This document shows positions 61,495 to 64,000 of a stretch of 64,000 bases of DNA, in pieces. The DNA comes from Pseudisothecium myosuroides (Eukaryota; Streptophyta; Bryopsida; Hypnales; Lembophyllaceae): assembly GCA_951799445.1 (NCBI GenBank), contig OX637296.1:14818001-14882000 (forward strand), in the 5' to 3' direction. The notes under the pieces are model-generated. The model was not told the DNA's origin, made no database searches, and was given only the letters and a program-made list of their open reading frames with translations. Within the stretch, counting starts at the first letter, position 1. Each line of letters starts with the position of its first letter. Position numbers and translations under genes: made by a program.

Positions 61495-62740
61495 AATAAG
61501 TTTTTATTCATTTTAAAAATAACTTGGCAAGATTTTAAAAGTAATTTAGAAAAAAAATTATTTGCATTTTTGAAAAGAACATTGCCATTGACTTTGCATT
61601 GGCGTAGACTGTATTAAAAAAAAGCACAATGAACTCTATTCATAGTAGGTGAATGCTTCTATTTTTGCTCCAACTCTTGGTGTGACTATTCACTAGATAG
61701 ATGCTTCTTTTTTATTCTTCTATTTGATGTCATACAATCAAACAATTTAAATATTTTTAGCTGTTCATTGTCAATATAAATAGTAAGGTCCTATAATTTT
61801 GTGGAGTTTGCCTTGGTGAGAAGTCGAGGACCACATGCAAACTCTATGATCCAATGAACAAGGATGCTATTGTATTATTCTTGGTGGGTGGACACTTCTA
61901 TTTGAGTTCTAACTCTCTATTGTGATTGTTTAGTAAGTAGATGTTTCTATTTGATTCTTCTATTTGATGCCAAACAATCAATGTCAATATGAACAACAAG
62001 GTCATAATAATTTTATAGACTTTGCCTTGGTAAGGAGTTGAGGACTGCACGTAAATTCTATAATCCAATGAACCATGATGCTATTGTGTTATTCTTGGTA
62101 GGTGGATGTTTTTATTTGAGTTTTAAGTCTCCGTTAGAATTGTTTAGTAGATGGATTCTTCTATTTGATGCCAATCAATCAAATAATCAAAAGTGTTCAT
62201 TGTCAATACAAACAACAAGGTCCAATAATTTTGTAGACTTTGCCCTGGCGAAGAGTTAAAGAGTGTACGCACCTCTATGATTGAATGAACCAAGACACTA
62301 TTGGATTATCTTTGGTGGTTGGATGCTTTTGTTTGAATTCCAAGTCCCCATTGTGATTGTTCACTAAGTAGATGCTTTTAATTGAGCTCTAAATCCGCAT
62401 CATGACTATTCATTGTCGTGTCATGAACCCTGTGTTTCAAAATGCCCTTTGTAAATACTCAAAGAATTATCCACACAAGACATGTGTAGATAATTTTATT
62501 ATTAATCTTAATATTAAGTAATACTTGCACTAATTTTCCTTTAGACGTGTCACTTGTTTTTTTGGTCAAAATAAGAAACTATAATGCTAAACCAATACTT
62601 TTAATTTGAGTTTGCAAATCAAAAAAATATTTAACATTAGAAGATTCTTTGGTAGGATATCAAATTGTCTTTGAAATAGGCAGTTCAGTGTGTTGTGTTG
62701 TTGAGCTTGCAAATGACAAATGAATGTCTTTCATTGAACA
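61495..62740 (-). repeat. Inverted copy of the tandem array at 45.6-47.2 kb
   Basis: About four units of roughly 200 bp between 61640 and 62440 (GGTGGATGTTTTTATTTGAG, TTCTTCTATTTGATGCCAA, GGTCCAATAATTTTGTAGAC), flanked by the complements of the CTTGCCAAGTTA and GAACTGCCTATTTC blocks. Confidence 0.75.
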
Positions 62741-62763
62741 ATACAATATGTTTGGCACGGGTA

Positions 62764-63077
62764 CAGTGGGAGGTTTACAAAGTGTCTTTTTAAGAGCTAA
62801 AAATCAATTTGGAGAGTGGAAACTTCTTGAAATATTTTTCAGTAAATTTTGCTTGAAAGACAAATGGAATTGGCATTAAACCCAAGCTATTTCATATTTT
62901 TTTGTAGCTTTGTGAAATTAATTATGAATTTTGGAAGTTGAATTGCAATGGTCATTAAAAGCGCCCACCTTATGGAATACTCTCTATTTGTACATTGATG
63001 GTACAATGAGAAAGAAAAATGTACCTCTATATTTCGAGGATGCTTTTAGGGCCCGTTACTTTATGGACCTCCTACCT
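62764..63077. mobile_element. 314-bp mariner-like MITE (C8)
   Basis: Right end GGACCTCCTACCT|TA is intact; the left end is degraded to CAGTGGGAGG. Internal blocks as in the other copies. Confidence 0.75.
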
Positions 63078-64000
63078 TAATTACTAGCAATAAAACACTG
63101 ATTGAGCTGAACCTTCAAAGGCTAAAAGTGGCAATCAATGACTTTCAAAATTAGTGTAGAATTTAGGATGAAGAATGTACCCATTGGTCATAATTGATTG
63201 TTTTTAGTCCACTATTTTGGTGATAGGTCTTGTCTTTTCAAGGTTAATTACCATTATCATCTAGAACAACTTTTTATAGAGTAGTTGAAGTAAAGAATCC
63301 ACCTCATTGAAGACTTTTGCTGTGTTCTTTTGGAAGGAAAGTTGAAAATTAGAAGCAAATGCTGTTATTTTTTTTTCTACTCAATAAATTTAGCCAATTG
63401 CTTTAGGTCTTAATTCCAAAAGGATGCGGCCCTATCAACAAGGCAAGTCATTCCAAAATTATTAGATGCCATGATGAATAGGTGCATTCTTCATTTCTTT
63501 AAAGTTTTGAAAGTCATTCATTACATATTTTAAATCCCTAACATCTTTTAGACTAGGAGTTGATTTATATCTCCATGTCCCTCCAAATATCATTTGTCAA
63601 TATTTGACAAGAGAACAAAAACACTAAGCAATGCAATTCTTAGGTTTACAATGTGGCCACCAAATAATGCAGAAACACCTAAAAGTTACACTTTTTGGGG
63701 GGTTCTTCTATTTTAAAGGTCAAATGACCAAAACATTTTGATCAAATTTAAGAAAAGTGCAACCCAAGTGGTTTGATAATTTTTCAACACCCTTGTAATA
63801 TTTTATAATTTTCAAAAATGAAAAATATAGGATAGCCAATACTTAACACTAAACTCATCTTGAAAGGACACCTTTGAAGCATAAAATGTCTCATCTTTCA
63901 TTGGTTGCTTCAAAAAACTCTTCACCTATCATTAGTTGATTTAAAAATTTATGTTGGTTTTGAGTCTTGAAAATGTTCATTCAAGGTTAATTTTTAGGTG
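63078..64000. other. AT-rich intergenic DNA, no gene seen
   Basis: No open frame or recognisable repeat to the window edge. Confidence 0.5.

Noticed and set aside
1..64000. CRISPR arrays, bacterial operons, organelle insertions
   Set aside because: Direct repeats found are degenerate satellites or transposon ends, the genes have spliceosomal introns, and no plastid or mitochondrial gene sequence was recognised.

Overview
The window looks like nuclear DNA of a land plant. Two long multi-exon genes with GT-AG introns of ordinary size lie on the minus strand, inside AT-rich DNA full of small DNA transposons. The RAPTOR protein carries plant-type features: the N-terminal caspase-like domain has the glycine/serine insert seen before the RDL/RDC block of plant RAPTORs, and the C-terminal WD40 propeller matches plant RAPTOR blade by blade. 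A full TTC39/Iml2-type gene next to it, together with short introns, makes me lean towards a non-flowering plant (bryophyte, lycophyte or fern). That is inference; the sequence does not name the species.

Layout. 0.25-11.75 kb: a complete 12-exon TTC39/Iml2-family TPR gene (minus strand, 782 aa), whose two largest introns are loaded with repeats. 11.8-23 kb: repeat-rich intergenic DNA with nested miniature elements (mariner-like TA elements, TTAA elements, fold-back elements). 22.4-24.3 kb: a GC-richer island with one candidate small gene of unknown function. 24.2-27.4 kb: AT-rich spacer with a 72-bp Stowaway-like MITE. 27.4-38.3 kb: a complete 24-exon RAPTOR gene (minus strand, 1408 aa) in which I found no recognisable transposon, followed upstream by a GC-rich promoter/leader island to about 39.9 kb. 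40.8-42.7 kb: a 1920-bp non-autonomous CACTA element with exact 3-bp target duplication, carrying a long palindrome and a tRNA-like SINE head. 42.7-64 kb: gene-poor DNA with tandem arrays (45.6-47.2 kb and, in opposite orientation, 61.5-62.75 kb), more miniature elements and several tiny retroposon insertions with clear target duplications.

The two genes do unrelated or only loosely related jobs as far as is known: RAPTOR is the substrate-recruiting scaffold of TOR complex 1, and TTC39/Iml2 proteins are TPR proteins linked in yeast and animals to lipid/inclusion-body handling. Nothing in the layout shows that they are co-regulated.

The most unusual content is in the repeats: at least four very short retroposon insertions (39-126 bp) with target duplications, a TTAA-flanked 934-bp family with piggyBac-like ends, a family of about 300-bp elements with AGGTAG ends and TA duplications in nine copies, and fold-back elements interrupted by other elements in a datable order. 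All exon boundaries were worked out by hand from splice signals, reading phase and family similarity; no alignment or database search was run.
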